Numbered from the stretch's first letter, positions 7,147 through 15,466 are shown. The stretch is DNA of 64,000 bases from Halobacillus sp. Nhm2S1 (GCF_019599545.1 NZ_JAIEZV010000003.1:124001-188000); one strand, 5' to 3'. Numbers and translations: made by a program. The notes: generated by a model not told the origin, from the sequence alone.

Positions 7147-8316
7147 TCAGCCTCCTTTCATCGCTTTTTTCATGCGGATCGAAGCTTCATGCAGCCGCTC
7201 AATCGGAACAGACAGGCTCATCCGGAAATAACCCTCCCCTTTCTGACCGAACGCTGTTCCCGGCGTAAGGATGATGCCTGCTTCGTCGAGCATCTTTTCA
7301 GAGAACCCTTGAGACGTATAGCCTTCAGGCACCCGCGCCCATAAAAAAAAGGTCCCCTTCGGTTTTTCTGCGTGTATATTCATTCCACTGAAAGCATTCA
7401 TCATCAAATCGAGACGCTGCTCGTACGTCCGGTTGTTCGCTCGGACCGATGAAAAATCACTTCGTAAGGCTGTGACCCCCGCCAATTGAATCGGTAAAAA
7501 CTGACTCGTATCCATATTACTTTTGTACACACTGAGAGAGCGGATCAGCTCCTTATTGCCGACAACATAACCAAGCCGCCAGCCGGACATGTTGAACGTT
7601 TTCGAAAGCGATCCGAATTCGACGGCTGCTTCTTTCGCCCCCGGCACCTGTAAGAGACTTGGAGCTTTATAGTCACCGAACGTTACGAGATCGTAGGCGG
7701 CATCATGGATGAGGGAGAGTTTATGTTCTTTAGCAAAACGGACCGCTTCTTCAAAAGTATCCAATTCTACGGTTCCGCCTGTCGGGTTATTCGGATAGTT
7801 AAGCAGCATCATTTTCGATCTGGAAATATCCCTTGGCGAGATTTGATCGAACAGAGGGGCATAGCCGTTTTCTTCATCAAGGGGAAAACGGATCGTGCTT
7901 CCATGGGCGAGGTGGATCGCCGATTGATAAACCGGATAGCCCGGATCCGGAGCTAAAACCCCGTCTCCCGGGTCAAGGACAGCGCTGATCAGATGAGCGA
8001 TGCCCTCTTTGGATCCAATCAGTGTCAACACTTCCGTATCTGGGTCCAATTCCACGTCATAATGAGATCTATAGAAATCCGCAACGGCTTGACGGAACTC
8101 CCGGCAGCCGCCATACGGGGAATATTTATGATTCTTCGGTTTACGTACCTCTTCTGCCAAACGATCGATGATGAATGGTGGTGTCGGCAAATCCGGGGCC
8201 CCGATACCGAGGTCAATGACATCAACCCCTTGAGCGGTCAACGCGACTTTCTTTTTATGAAAAATGGAAAACAGGTAGGGTGGCAGGCTTCGCACCTGCT
8301 TCGAGCTTTGTATCAT
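7147..8316 (-). CDS. PLP-dependent class I aminotransferase, candidate 2-aminoadipate transaminase
   Basis: A 389-residue fold-type I aminotransferase related to the LL-diaminopimelate and aspartate aminotransferase branch. Visible are the N-terminal IDLGIGAPDLPTP, the PLP ring contact region LNYPNNPTGG, the Asp/Tyr pair in HDAAYDLVTFG, and the Schiff-base lysine Lys239 in SLSKTFNMSGWRLGY. The ATG at 8316 has AAGGGGG at 7 bp and fits the family better than the ATG at 8337. It is the first gene of the four-gene minus-strand operon. In the proposed pathway it converts 2-aminoadipate to 2-oxoadipate with 2-oxoglutarate as acceptor. Acceptor choice and true substrate are inferred. Confidence 0.85.
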   Translation of the reverse strand: MIQSSKQVRSLPPYLFSIFHKKKVALTAQGVDVIDLGIGAPDLPTPPFIIDRLAEEVRKPKNHKYSPYGGCREFRQAVADFYRSHYDVELDPDTEVLTLIGSKEGIAHLISAVLDPGDGVLAPDPGYPVYQSAIHLAHGSTIRFPLDEENGYAPLFDQISPRDISRSKMMLLNYPNNPTGGTVELDTFEEAVRFAKEHKLSLIHDAAYDLVTFGDYKAPSLLQVPGAKEAAVEFGSLSKTFNMSGWRLGYVVGNKELIRSLSVYKSNMDTSQFLPIQLAGVTALRSDFSSVRANNRTYEQRLDLMMNAFSGMNIHAEKPKGTFFLWARVPEGYTSQGFSEKMLDEAGIILTPGTAFGQKGEGYFRMSLSVPIERLHEASIRMKKAMKGG

Positions 8317-8552
8317 AGAAAGACCCCCTTCAAACATTCTGGTTGTCCCATCGCTCTATCCTATTAATCCATCCCTCATTCTATGAAACAAAGTTTCCAG
8401 GTCATCTTTTCCAAATAGCCGCATATAGTGTGATATAGCCCGTCAAGGACAACTCCCCTATCTGAAATTGATCCGTGTTTCCCAAGCCAGTTGGATTCAT
8501 ACGTCGTATGGGTTCTTCTGGCTTTTTCTAATGTGAAAGGGTGTGATGCAAG
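8317..8552. promoter_or_regulatory. Divergent control region of the lysine module with palindrome
   Basis: The 236 bp between the two divergent operons must hold both promoters. A palindrome CATACG-T-CGTATG lies at 8498-8510, 43 bp upstream of the CoA-transferase start, and is a candidate operator. No convincing sigma-A or sigma-54 promoter could be fixed, no lysine riboswitch fold was recognised, and no regulator gene is in the cluster. Confidence 0.4.
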
Positions 8553-9740
8553 GTGACCGCCGCATTGGAAGGCATCCGCGTCCTCGATTTGACCCGGGTT
8601 CTCGCCGGCCCTTATTGTTCTATGATCCTTGGAGATCTTGGAGCTGAGGTCATTAAAGTGGAAGCTCCCGGAGGTAGTGATGATACCCGTACATGGGGAC
8701 CGCCCTTTAAAGAAGGGGTAAGTGCCTATTATCTTTGTGCCAATCGGAATAAAAAAAGTTTGACGCTCGATTTGAAATCTCCTGAAGGAAAAGAAGTGTT
8801 GGAAAAACTGGTCCAAGAAAGTGATGTTGTCATCAACAACTTCAAGACGGGAACAATGGACCGGCTCGGGATCGGGTATGACCATTTAAAAGAGATCAAC
8901 CCACAAATCGTGTTCTGCTCAATTACGGGTTTTGGAGAGACAGGCCCTTACAAGCACCTTCCCGGCTATGACTTCATCATCCAGGCAATGAGCGGTTTGA
9001 TGAGCATTACGGGTGACGACCATTCGGGCCCGCAGAAGCTTGGTGTGGCGATTACGGACATTCTCACAGGCCTGTATGCCTGCATCGGAATCCAAACCGC
9101 GCTTTTAGAACGTGAACGATCTGGAGAAGGTCAGAAAATCGATCTATCCTTATACGATTCTGCCGTCAGTTCCCTCATCAACATCGGGAGCAATTTTTTA
9201 ATGACTGGAAAAGTACCTGAGCGGCTCGGAAATCATCACGCCAATATCGTGCCGTACCAGACGTTTCGATCCCGTGATGGGGATATGGTTATCGCTGTCG
9301 GGAATGACCGTCAATTCACTCAATTATGCGCGATTGTCGGACAACCTTGGCTTGCTGCGGACGCTCGCTTTTCTCAGAATGCAGGCAGGGTGGAAAATAG
9401 AGAGGAGCTCTCGAGGATTTTACAGGAACGGTTTTTAAAGGAAGATACGGCTTTTTGGAAAAGTCGGTGCCAGGAAAAACACATCCCCTTCGGCCCGATT
9501 CAATCGCTCGAAGAGGTTTGTAAAGATGAACAGCTGAAAGCCCGTGAGATGTTTCTCACCTGCGAGCATCCAAAAGCAGGTGATGTAAAAATGATCGGCA
9601 GTCCACTGAAGCTATCCCGAACGCCGGTGGATTACAAGCAGCATCCACCGGAACCGGGTGAACATACAGAAGAAATTCTTACAAGACTCGGGTATGACAA
9701 AAATACGATCCATCAATGGAAGAAGGATCACAAGGTGTAA
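8553..9740 (+). CDS. Class III CoA-transferase (CaiB/BaiF), candidate glutarate CoA-transferase
   Basis: The 395-residue protein carries the family opening (GIRVLDLTRVLAGPYCSMIL, then LGAEVIKVEAPGGSDDTR) and the catalytic aspartate at residue 169 in VAITDILTGLYA, followed by RSGEGQKIDLSLYDSAVS. GTG is the start, with AAAGGG about 11 bp before it. Human succinyl-CoA:glutarate CoA-transferase (SUGCT) is in the same family and acts in lysine breakdown. The gene lies 12 bp before a glutaryl-CoA dehydrogenase-like gene and diverges from enzymes able to make glutarate, so glutarate activation to glutaryl-CoA is the best reading. Family III enzymes also use oxalate, carnitine, mesaconate and bile acids; the acyl substrate is inferred. 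Confidence 0.85.
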   Translation: MTAALEGIRVLDLTRVLAGPYCSMILGDLGAEVIKVEAPGGSDDTRTWGPPFKEGVSAYYLCANRNKKSLTLDLKSPEGKEVLEKLVQESDVVINNFKTGTMDRLGIGYDHLKEINPQIVFCSITGFGETGPYKHLPGYDFIIQAMSGLMSITGDDHSGPQKLGVAITDILTGLYACIGIQTALLERERSGEGQKIDLSLYDSAVSSLINIGSNFLMTGKVPERLGNHHANIVPYQTFRSRDGDMVIAVGNDRQFTQLCAIVGQPWLAADARFSQNAGRVENREELSRILQERFLKEDTAFWKSRCQEKHIPFGPIQSLEEVCKDEQLKAREMFLTCEHPKAGDVKMIGSPLKLSRTPVDYKQHPPEPGEHTEEILTRLGYDKNTIHQWKKDHKV

Positions 9741-9752
9741 GGAGTGAATGAA

Positions 9753-10940
9753 ATGAACTTCGATTTCAGTGATGAGCAAGTGATGTTAAGAAAAGCGGTC
9801 CGGAGTTTCGTCGACCATGAAATCATGCCCTATATCGGGGAATGGGATGCGAAAGGACATTTTGATCAGCAGACGTTGAAGAAGCTTGCAGAGCTCGGAC
9901 TGATGGGGGTATGCATTCCTGAAACTTATGGTGGAAGCGGGATGGATTACAATTCGCTCGCGATTGTCTGTGAAGAACTCGAACGCGGAGACACGGCCTT
10001 CCGTACAGCTGTCAGCGTCCACACCGGCCTGAACAGCATGACACTCCTACAGTGGGCGACAGAGTCACAGAAGCAGAAATACTTAGTTCCGCAAGCGAAA
10101 GGCGAAAAAATTGGAGCTTTCGGGTTAACGGAACCTGCGGCGGGCTCTGATGTGGCCGCATTGCAGACGACCGCGACTCTCGACGGAGACCATTATGTAC
10201 TGAACGGCCAGAAAACATGGATCTCCCTCTGTGATGTGGCTGATCACTTTTTAGTGTTTGCTTATACAGATAAGAGCAAGAAACATCACGGCATCTCCTG
10301 TTTTATTGTAGAGAGAACCTATGAAGGCTTTTCCTCCAAAGCGACCAAAGGAAAGCTTGGGATTCGCGCGGGCAATACGGGAGAATTGTTTTTTGACGGG
10401 ATGAAGGTACCGAAAGAAAACCTGCTCGGCAACGAAGGGGATGGTTTCAAAATCGCGATGTCTGCCCTGGATAGCGGACGGTTCACCGTAGCTGCAGGCG
10501 CATGCGGACAGATTATGGCTTGTCTTGAAGCGAGCGTGGACTATTGTCATGAAAGAGAGACATTTGGAAAAGAGATCGGAAAGCACCAGCTCGTCCAGCA
10601 GATGATTGCAAAAATGGAAGCAGGCTTACAGATGAGCCGCCTCCTCGTCTACCGGGCTGGTGCGTTGAAAAACAAAGGGATGAGAAATACAAGAGAAACC
10701 TCGCTCGCGAAATGGCAGGCGTGTGATTTTGCCAACCAGGCGGCGGACGATGCCGTGCAGATTCACGGGGCCTACGGTTATTCCAATGAATATCCTGTGG
10801 AGAGGTATTTACGGAATTCCAAAGCTCCTGTGATCTATGAAGGGACGAGGGAAATCCACACGATTATGCAGGCGGAATATGTACTTGGTTACCGGAAAGA
10901 CAAACCGCTCAGTCAGATGCTTCCGGCTTGGGAAGGATAA
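9753..10940 (+). CDS. Glutaryl-CoA dehydrogenase-like acyl-CoA dehydrogenase
   Basis: A 395-residue flavoprotein with the acyl-CoA dehydrogenase signatures GAFGLTEPAAGSD and QIHGAYGYSNEYPVERYLRN. The catalytic base is Glu363 in IYEGTREIH. Arg84 in DTAFRTAVSVHTGL matches the arginine that glutaryl-CoA dehydrogenases use to bind the substrate gamma-carboxylate; short-chain enzymes lack it. It would therefore oxidise and decarboxylate glutaryl-CoA to crotonyl-CoA, passing electrons to ETF. The ATG at 9753 has AAGGAG at 8 bp, whereas the GTG at 9744 lies within that site. It is the second gene of the plus-strand operon and is followed by a strong terminator. An alkylsuccinyl-type substrate is less likely. 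Confidence 0.88.
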   Translation: MNFDFSDEQVMLRKAVRSFVDHEIMPYIGEWDAKGHFDQQTLKKLAELGLMGVCIPETYGGSGMDYNSLAIVCEELERGDTAFRTAVSVHTGLNSMTLLQWATESQKQKYLVPQAKGEKIGAFGLTEPAAGSDVAALQTTATLDGDHYVLNGQKTWISLCDVADHFLVFAYTDKSKKHHGISCFIVERTYEGFSSKATKGKLGIRAGNTGELFFDGMKVPKENLLGNEGDGFKIAMSALDSGRFTVAAGACGQIMACLEASVDYCHERETFGKEIGKHQLVQQMIAKMEAGLQMSRLLVYRAGALKNKGMRNTRETSLAKWQACDFANQAADDAVQIHGAYGYSNEYPVERYLRNSKAPVIYEGTREIHTIMQAEYVLGYRKDKPLSQMLPAWEG

Positions 10941-10964
10941 AACATAGAAGATTTCTGAAAGTAC

Positions 10965-10998
10965 AAACGTGCGTAGATCACCTACGCACGTTTATTTT
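10965..10998 (+). terminator. Terminator of CoA-transferase/dehydrogenase operon
   Basis: AAACGTGCGTAG and CTACGCACGTTT form a perfect 12-bp stem with a 5-nt loop, followed by ATTTTCT, 24 bp past the stop. Confidence 0.9.
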
Positions 10999-11027
10999 CT
11001 CTCTCCTCCTAATCTCCTCAAACAAAA

Positions 11028-11055
11028 GAAAAAGCCAGCCACTTGGGTGCTGACT
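11028..11055 (-). terminator. Terminator of the 142-residue anchored protein
   Basis: On the minus strand AGTCAGC pairs with GCTGGCT (one G-T pair), followed by TTTTTCTTTTG, immediately after the stop. Confidence 0.75.
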
Positions 11056-11484
11056 TCATGAAGATTCGATTTCCTCTCGAAAACTGTTCATCTTACTTTT
11101 ATAGTCCAGGAGCTGTATATGAACCTCTTCAGCATCCCCATTTGAGATGGCTGATTCTAACTGCTCATTGAACTCGATATAAAGATCACGGAAACGTGGG
11201 TGGTATTCCTTATGATCTTTGAATAGTTGAGTACTAATCATAAAAGACTGTTTGGTTAACAATGAACTCGCTAAAGAAACAGTTTCTTTTTCTTTAGGAC
11301 TGAGTTCACCCTCTCCTAAATTGTGAACACGACTCTGAACTTCATCCACAGAGTCGCGATAAACTCTTAAGTTGTAGATGATATCTTGCTTCGCTTTATT
11401 TTTGTAAAAAGAATAAGAAGAGAACAGTGTCGCACTAATGATCAATAGGGTAATGATTATATAGATCGCATGTTTAGCCTTCAA
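11056..11484 (-). CDS. Membrane-anchored hypothetical protein
   Basis: The 142-residue product has one N-terminal membrane segment (IYIIITLLIISATLFSSYSF) and then a helical, charged extracytoplasmic part with coiled-coil character (VYRDSVDEVQSRVHNLGEG, LYIEFNEQLESAISNGDAEE). No catalytic motif is seen. The start has AGAGG upstream. It stands alone between a terminator and an HNH gene. I do not recognise the family. Confidence 0.6.
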   Translation of the reverse strand: MKAKHAIYIIITLLIISATLFSSYSFYKNKAKQDIIYNLRVYRDSVDEVQSRVHNLGEGELSPKEKETVSLASSLLTKQSFMISTQLFKDHKEYHPRFRDLYIEFNEQLESAISNGDAEEVHIQLLDYKSKMNSFREEIESS

Positions 11485-11591
11485 GTAAGAGAACCTCCAT
11501 TCTTAAAACCTCATATAGGTTCTCATATCTTCAGCATGACTGTAAACAATTCTTCGTAACCGTTTCCTGACGCGCCACGCCGATCCTTCCT

Positions 11592-12203
11592 TCACTTTTC
11601 AACAGATAGAGAAGAAGCATGTTCCTCCCCAACATAGAGTAGACCTTTACGAAGGAGCTGCGCTTCGATCTCATACGTGAATGGAATCCCCTTCCCAATC
11701 ACAAACTTCCAATCTTGTTCGTTAAGAAACTCTTCCCTTTCCCGCAGATTTCTTAATTCTATTAAGTCTTCCATGGAACGTTTCTCTGGTTCTAAGGAGC
11801 TCTTAGCTAATTGATTCCGGTAATGTCTGACAAAATCTTTCTCTGTACATCCATTGACCTTCATGAAATGTTTCTTCAAGTTCCGCATCACATCATTACT
11901 GGTCTTATTTCCGTTTCCTCGATGTCCAACATGGTGAATATGTTTTAAATCGTGGCAGGATCGGCACAAAGGCTGGATCTCCTTTAGAATCAAAAGGAAC
12001 TTGTCTTCATCATAGTCCCAGACTTCATGGGCATGAAGTTTCTTTTCATCCTGCCTGCCACATATTTGGCATTGATCATTGTTTTCCTTAAGGACATGAT
12101 CACGCACACGATTCCATAACGTGCGGGGAATTGAACCCCTGACCGTTCTATGCTGCGCGTAAGAGGGTTTTCGAATCTCTATGGTTAACTTCAAATCAGA
12201 CAT
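11592..12203 (-). CDS. HNH endonuclease domain protein
   Basis: The 203-residue protein has a classical HNH/treble-clef core: structural Cys45-x2-Cys48 (CQICG), HAHE at 57-60 with the metal-binding and catalytic histidines, and Cys80-x2-Cys83-His84 (CRSCHDLKH). The C-terminal part is helical and charged. Such standalone HNH proteins occur in genomes, phages and restriction systems. No methyltransferase, terminase or phage gene is adjacent, so the role is open. The SD is GAGGGAGG. Confidence 0.8.
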   Translation of the reverse strand: MSDLKLTIEIRKPSYAQHRTVRGSIPRTLWNRVRDHVLKENNDQCQICGRQDEKKLHAHEVWDYDEDKFLLILKEIQPLCRSCHDLKHIHHVGHRGNGNKTSNDVMRNLKKHFMKVNGCTEKDFVRHYRNQLAKSSLEPEKRSMEDLIELRNLREREEFLNEQDWKFVIGKGIPFTYEIEAQLLRKGLLYVGEEHASSLSVEK

Positions 12204-12510
12204 GGCAACCTCCCTCTCCTTCTTGATGGTTCACGCCGCCTTCTTTTATAGAGAACCATTCATTTCCATTCCAATATAACACGTTGATTCTGGTCCACCA
12301 AATAGATGGAAAGTGTAGGATTCGATTCTCCCCGCAAGCATCCTGGCGATGTGATCCACGTCCCATCTATCATAAGGATGAGATAGAAACCACCCCCGAC
12401 TTTCGCCATATACATAAGGAAAATTATGCTAAAATGATAAAAGAAGCAATATTTTCAATCATATCTCCTTGTAAAATAGGAGGACTCCAAAGGGAGAGGG
12501 GAACGAACGA
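12204..12510. other. Intergenic region without a supported gene
   Basis: This stretch between the HNH gene and a small membrane protein gene holds only the divergent promoters, none of which could be fixed. A 76-codon plus-strand frame (12284-12514) has no ribosome binding site and an unnatural composition, and is not called. Confidence 0.5.
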
Positions 12511-12858
12511 GTGAAATATACGCTTGATTTTATGCTGGCTGTCTCTTTAAATGGCTTTTCCTATTATGTAGCCAGCCTGATTCTTAGTAACGGACTGCCT
12601 TATTGGCAGGCATTCATCATTGGTTTTACAGTGGTTTCCCTCGGAGCGCTAACAGAAGCCGTCGGAAGTCCCATGTGGTTGATCGTCCTTGTGCCCTTCC
12701 CGGTAGGCATGTTTTTACTTTACTCTTTTCTAAACGTTGCCGTTCCCCTATGGTTTCTAACCTATATCATTACGCTCACGATCTACACGGTTATCCATAT
12801 ACCGATGAGCTATTTTTTCCATTTCCATTCTTTGATCCCAGCTTGGAAACTTTCCTGA
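12511..12858 (+). CDS. Small multi-pass membrane protein
   Basis: The 115-residue product is almost entirely hydrophobic, with about four membrane segments (FMLAVSLNGFSYYVASLIL, AFIIGFTVVSLGALTEAV, MWLIVLVPFPVGMFLLYSFL, LWFLTYIITLTIYTVIHI). The GTG start has AAAGGGAGAGGGG at a good distance. The function is unknown and no partner is evident. Confidence 0.6.
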   Translation: MKYTLDFMLAVSLNGFSYYVASLILSNGLPYWQAFIIGFTVVSLGALTEAVGSPMWLIVLVPFPVGMFLLYSFLNVAVPLWFLTYIITLTIYTVIHIPMSYFFHFHSLIPAWKLS

Positions 12859-12902
12859 ACGTAAGATTCCCCTGAATTTAGACGTATGTTTTTTTAACAC
12901 AC

Positions 12903-12942
12903 GGAAAGAAGCACATGGAACTACTTCCGTGTGCTTCTTTCC
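12903..12942. repeat. 18-bp inverted repeat, possible terminator
   Basis: GGAAAGAAGCACATGGAA and TTCCGTGTGCTTCTTTCC pair with one mismatch around a CTAC loop, 44 bp past the membrane protein stop. No T-run follows on the plus strand. The minus-strand copy is followed by TTAAAAAAAC, which is not a classic tail, so the role is unclear. Confidence 0.5.
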
Positions 12943-13114
12943 AATCGATGAACGGTGGCCTTCTCCCCTTCATCCAGAACGTTTGACATACACCAGAACC
13001 TTCCACCATCTTTAAACTTAGCTATATAGGAAGCAGAAATCCTAATCATAAAAACACGTATGAGCGCATTTTATAGATCCTTCTGCATAAACGTTTAAGA
13101 AGGAGGCGATGCGT

Positions 13115-13318
13115 GTGGGAGATTTGATTCCTTTTCCTAAGAAAGAACCTGCAGAAGTCATCGTTCTGACGCCGGAAGAAAGAGAGGAATTCGCTCACCT
13201 GACTTATGAACTGATGAAAGAAGACAGGCTCATTCCTTTTCTCAGAATCAAACGTCGTCTAAAGAAATTGATCAAAAAAGGCCTTGAACGTGCGAACAGA
13301 GGAGAGTTCAAAAAATGA
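13115..13318 (+). CDS. Small basic hypothetical protein
   Basis: The 67-residue product (MGDLIPFPKKEPAEVIVL...) has an acidic helix (TPEEREEFAHLTYELMKEDR) and a very basic C-terminus (RIKRRLKKLIKKGLERANRG). The GTG at 13115 is 8 bp after a perfect AAGGAGG and is preferred to the ATG at 13109, which is only 2 bp from it. The basic tail suggests nucleic-acid or membrane-surface contact. Family not recognised. Confidence 0.65.
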   Translation: MGDLIPFPKKEPAEVIVLTPEEREEFAHLTYELMKEDRLIPFLRIKRRLKKLIKKGLERANRGEFKK

Positions 13319-13336
13319 AGGGGTCTCCTTACAACC

Positions 13337-14305
13337 CTACCCTTTCCAGATGAACGAACTATCATCCTGCATCTCTATGCTCGGGTGCTGCTTCAGCTCT
13401 TCTACGAGACGGAACAAGGCTTCATCTTTTTGTTTCGCTTCAATCATGCAGTCGATTTGCTCTGTAGAGCCATCCGTTTTCTTTACAAATTCCAGGAACA
13501 TATCAAGGTCAACAAAATCGGCGTGACTTTTAAAGTCCTTTTCGCTCTTAGGGCTTGAAATATGCATTTTCACAGGAAGTGGTGAATGACGCCACGTATC
13601 CACGACCCGCGGCCATTGCTCCTCCCACTTCTCCCCGTCATGGTTTGCATAGTGGTGGTGGATATCAAAGACGAGTGGGATGTTCAATTTTTCACAGACG
13701 TAAAGACCATCCGCTAACGTGTAGGACGTATCATCATTTTCAATCATGACGGTCTTTTGAATACCGGTTGGGACCAGTGCCCAATTTTCAATGAACCGCT
13801 CCAGCGACTTTTCTTTATCCTTATACCTGCCTCCAAGATGGAAAACACACCGGTGTGTAGGGTCGACTCCCATATGATGGAGAAGTAGATAATGATACTT
13901 GAGCACGCCCATCGAAGTTTTGAAAATCCCTTGATCCGGAGAATTGATGACCACAAAGTGATCGGGATGAAAATCAATTCGCATGTTGTTCTCCTTCGCA
14001 AAACCGCCTAATTCTGCAAGTTCCTCCTTGATCGGATTCAAATAATCCCACCCTTGCAATTGTTCATGCGTGGCAAGTGGCACAAGTCGTGAACTTAGTC
14101 TGAAGAAATGGATGTCATGAGCTTTATTATGTTTCAGTAATCGGAGACAGTTGTGAAGGTTTGATTTCGCGATCCGTTCCAGCTTCCGTTTGGCTGCCTC
14201 TACATCTCGAATTTCAGAAAATCGCTTATAGGTCATCGTTTGAGATGGGGAAGCGTTCTGTAAATGGACACTCATGGCTACATAACCGAGCCGGTACAAG
14301 GTCAT
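13337..14305 (-). CDS. uvsE: UV damage endonuclease UvsE/UvdE
   Basis: The 322-residue protein matches the UvdE TIM-barrel family: LYRLGYVAMSVHL at the N-terminus, FHPDHFVVINSPD, CVFHLGGRYKDKE, IENDDTSYT, LVFDIHHHYAN and KMHISSPKSEKDF, which carry the metal-binding His, Glu and Asp residues. The enzyme nicks DNA 5' of UV photoproducts with a divalent metal cofactor. The ATG at 14305 has AGGTGA upstream and starts two residues before the conserved strand. A longer frame to 14419 would add 38 unconserved residues. It is convergent with the small basic protein gene and monocistronic. Confidence 0.85.
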   Translation of the reverse strand: MTLYRLGYVAMSVHLQNASPSQTMTYKRFSEIRDVEAAKRKLERIAKSNLHNCLRLLKHNKAHDIHFFRLSSRLVPLATHEQLQGWDYLNPIKEELAELGGFAKENNMRIDFHPDHFVVINSPDQGIFKTSMGVLKYHYLLLHHMGVDPTHRCVFHLGGRYKDKEKSLERFIENWALVPTGIQKTVMIENDDTSYTLADGLYVCEKLNIPLVFDIHHHYANHDGEKWEEQWPRVVDTWRHSPLPVKMHISSPKSEKDFKSHADFVDLDMFLEFVKKTDGSTEQIDCMIEAKQKDEALFRLVEELKQHPSIEMQDDSSFIWKG

Positions 14306-14456
14306 AATTTCACCTGCTCCCTGTTTTCCCATAGTTTTGCCAAGAGCTTCTTTCATTATGTAGGGATGGAGTACTTTACGGATGGGAACAGGCTTGATCT
14401 GCATGGTCTTTTTGAACAATCTCCGTTCACCAAATACTGATGTTCGTCCCCATCTT

Positions 14457-14620
14457 TCAAAAGGATAAGGAAATACATAATCCCATCACAAGTAAAGGTA
14501 GGAAGACAAATAGCATAATCCACAATTTCACATTCCGCTCATCAGAAAAAAGCTTTTTCTTGTAAAATAAATGAAGGCGATTAAGCCTAGTATTCCTATG
14601 ACAAGAAATAAAACAGACAT
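14457..14620 (-). pseudogene. Small two-TM protein gene with frameshift
   Basis: After a good ribosome binding site (AGAGGG) an ATG opens MSVLFLVIGILGLIAFIYF..., a membrane segment that ends at a stop about 31 codons on. A second frame then continues naturally as KKLFSDERNVKLWIMLFVFL..., a basic linker and second membrane segment ending at 14457. The two parts join well if one base is lost near the ACAAGAAAAAGC stretch, as expected for a roughly 54-residue two-segment protein. It may be a true mutation or a base-call error; two unrelated tiny frames are less likely. Confidence 0.35.
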
Positions 14621-14770
14621 TCATAAACCCTCTTTCTTCACAAGTCGAATGATCAGGTTTTACGTACGTCTTCGTTACTCAAGAACCTTTTAGGAACCGC
14701 TTGTGGATCCTAGTCAAGAAAAGGTCAGATTCGTTCGGGATTTGATGATAACAAATGTGCGAGGTTCGTT

Positions 14771-15409
14771 TTAATTGATTTCCTGCACATCGACTAATTC
14801 CGCCTGTACAATAAACCTTTCCGGAGCACTTCCTATGAAATCGAAAGGGTAACATGTCGTGAGTGTCAGCGTAGGATCCTCGTGATCGACGATAACAGAT
14901 CGATCGTCTTCTTCCGTCACCCACGTTTTCTCTACTTCATACTTGTACCGTTTTCCTTCATATTCATAAAACAGCGGTGCGCCTTTTTCAATTTCCCCAA
15001 GCTGTGTAAAAACGGTCTCTCGGTGACCGCTCAAGACGGTATGACGCTTCTCATCAGGTGTTGTGGTCCATTGACTAATGAACATACCCACCCCTTGATG
15101 GAGTGATTCTTCATCGGTACCCCAATAGGTAGAATAGCCTTTATTTAAAAAAGGGATGACCAAACGGCCCACTTTCTCACCATTGTCAAACTTTTGAATT
15201 TCATTCGAATATCTCGGTGGTTTCGTTTCATCCACGTGTTTCACCACCACGGGACTCGTTTTTTCTGCCTGATCATGGAACTGCCATTCGTTTATTTCCG
15301 CTTCTGTCACTTTTTCAACCGCCTGGGTGGAGTCCCACCATTGAAATGTGAAGTAAGCTGTACACGAAAACCCAATAACGACAAGCAGAAACAGAATTTT
15401 GTTAAGCAT
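14771..15409 (-). CDS. Sortase, class D-like
   Basis: The 212-residue transpeptidase has an N-terminal membrane anchor (ILFLLVVIGFSCTAYFTF) and a sortase barrel with the full catalytic set: His129 in VLSGHRETVF, Cys186 in LTLTTCYPF and Arg198 in APERFIV. The GHRET spacing and TLTTCYP block fit class D/E enzymes better than SrtA. It lies just downstream of a gene whose product ends in an LPDTA sorting signal. Class D sortases such as B. anthracis SrtC prefer LPNTA-type signals, so the neighbour is the likely substrate. The start has GAGGAGG. Confidence 0.9.
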   Translation of the reverse strand: MLNKILFLLVVIGFSCTAYFTFQWWDSTQAVEKVTEAEINEWQFHDQAEKTSPVVVKHVDETKPPRYSNEIQKFDNGEKVGRLVIPFLNKGYSTYWGTDEESLHQGVGMFISQWTTTPDEKRHTVLSGHRETVFTQLGEIEKGAPLFYEYEGKRYKYEVEKTWVTEEDDRSVIVDHEDPTLTLTTCYPFDFIGSAPERFIVQAELVDVQEIN

Positions 15410-15438
15410 AATGACCTCCTCGTAAAATGAAGGATGAA

Positions 15439-15462
15439 AGAGCCAGGCCGAAGCCCAGCTCT
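15439..15462 (-). terminator. Intercistronic hairpin with UUCG loop
   Basis: On the minus strand AGAGCTGGGC, loop TTCG, GCCTGGCTCT (two G-T pairs) lies between the surface protein stop and the sortase gene. Only TTTC follows, so partial termination or mRNA stabilisation is likely, lowering sortase relative to its substrate. Confidence 0.6.
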
Positions 15463-15466
15463 TCTC

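Noticed and set aside
8317-8552. Lysine riboswitch or T-box before the lysine operons
   Set aside because: The leaders are short and no conserved stems were recognised.
8376-8885. 169-codon minus-strand frame opposite the CoA-transferase
   Set aside because: It is the complement of a well-supported catalytic region and has no family features.
11592-12203. Restriction-modification or phage terminase context for the HNH gene
   Set aside because: No methyltransferase, terminase or phage gene is near it.
12284-12514. 76-codon plus-strand frame before the small membrane protein
   Set aside because: No ribosome site, unnatural composition and overlap with the true start of the next gene.
12903-12942. 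Classical Rho-independent terminator
   Set aside because: The stem is strong, but no T-run follows on the plus strand, so it is listed only as an inverted repeat.
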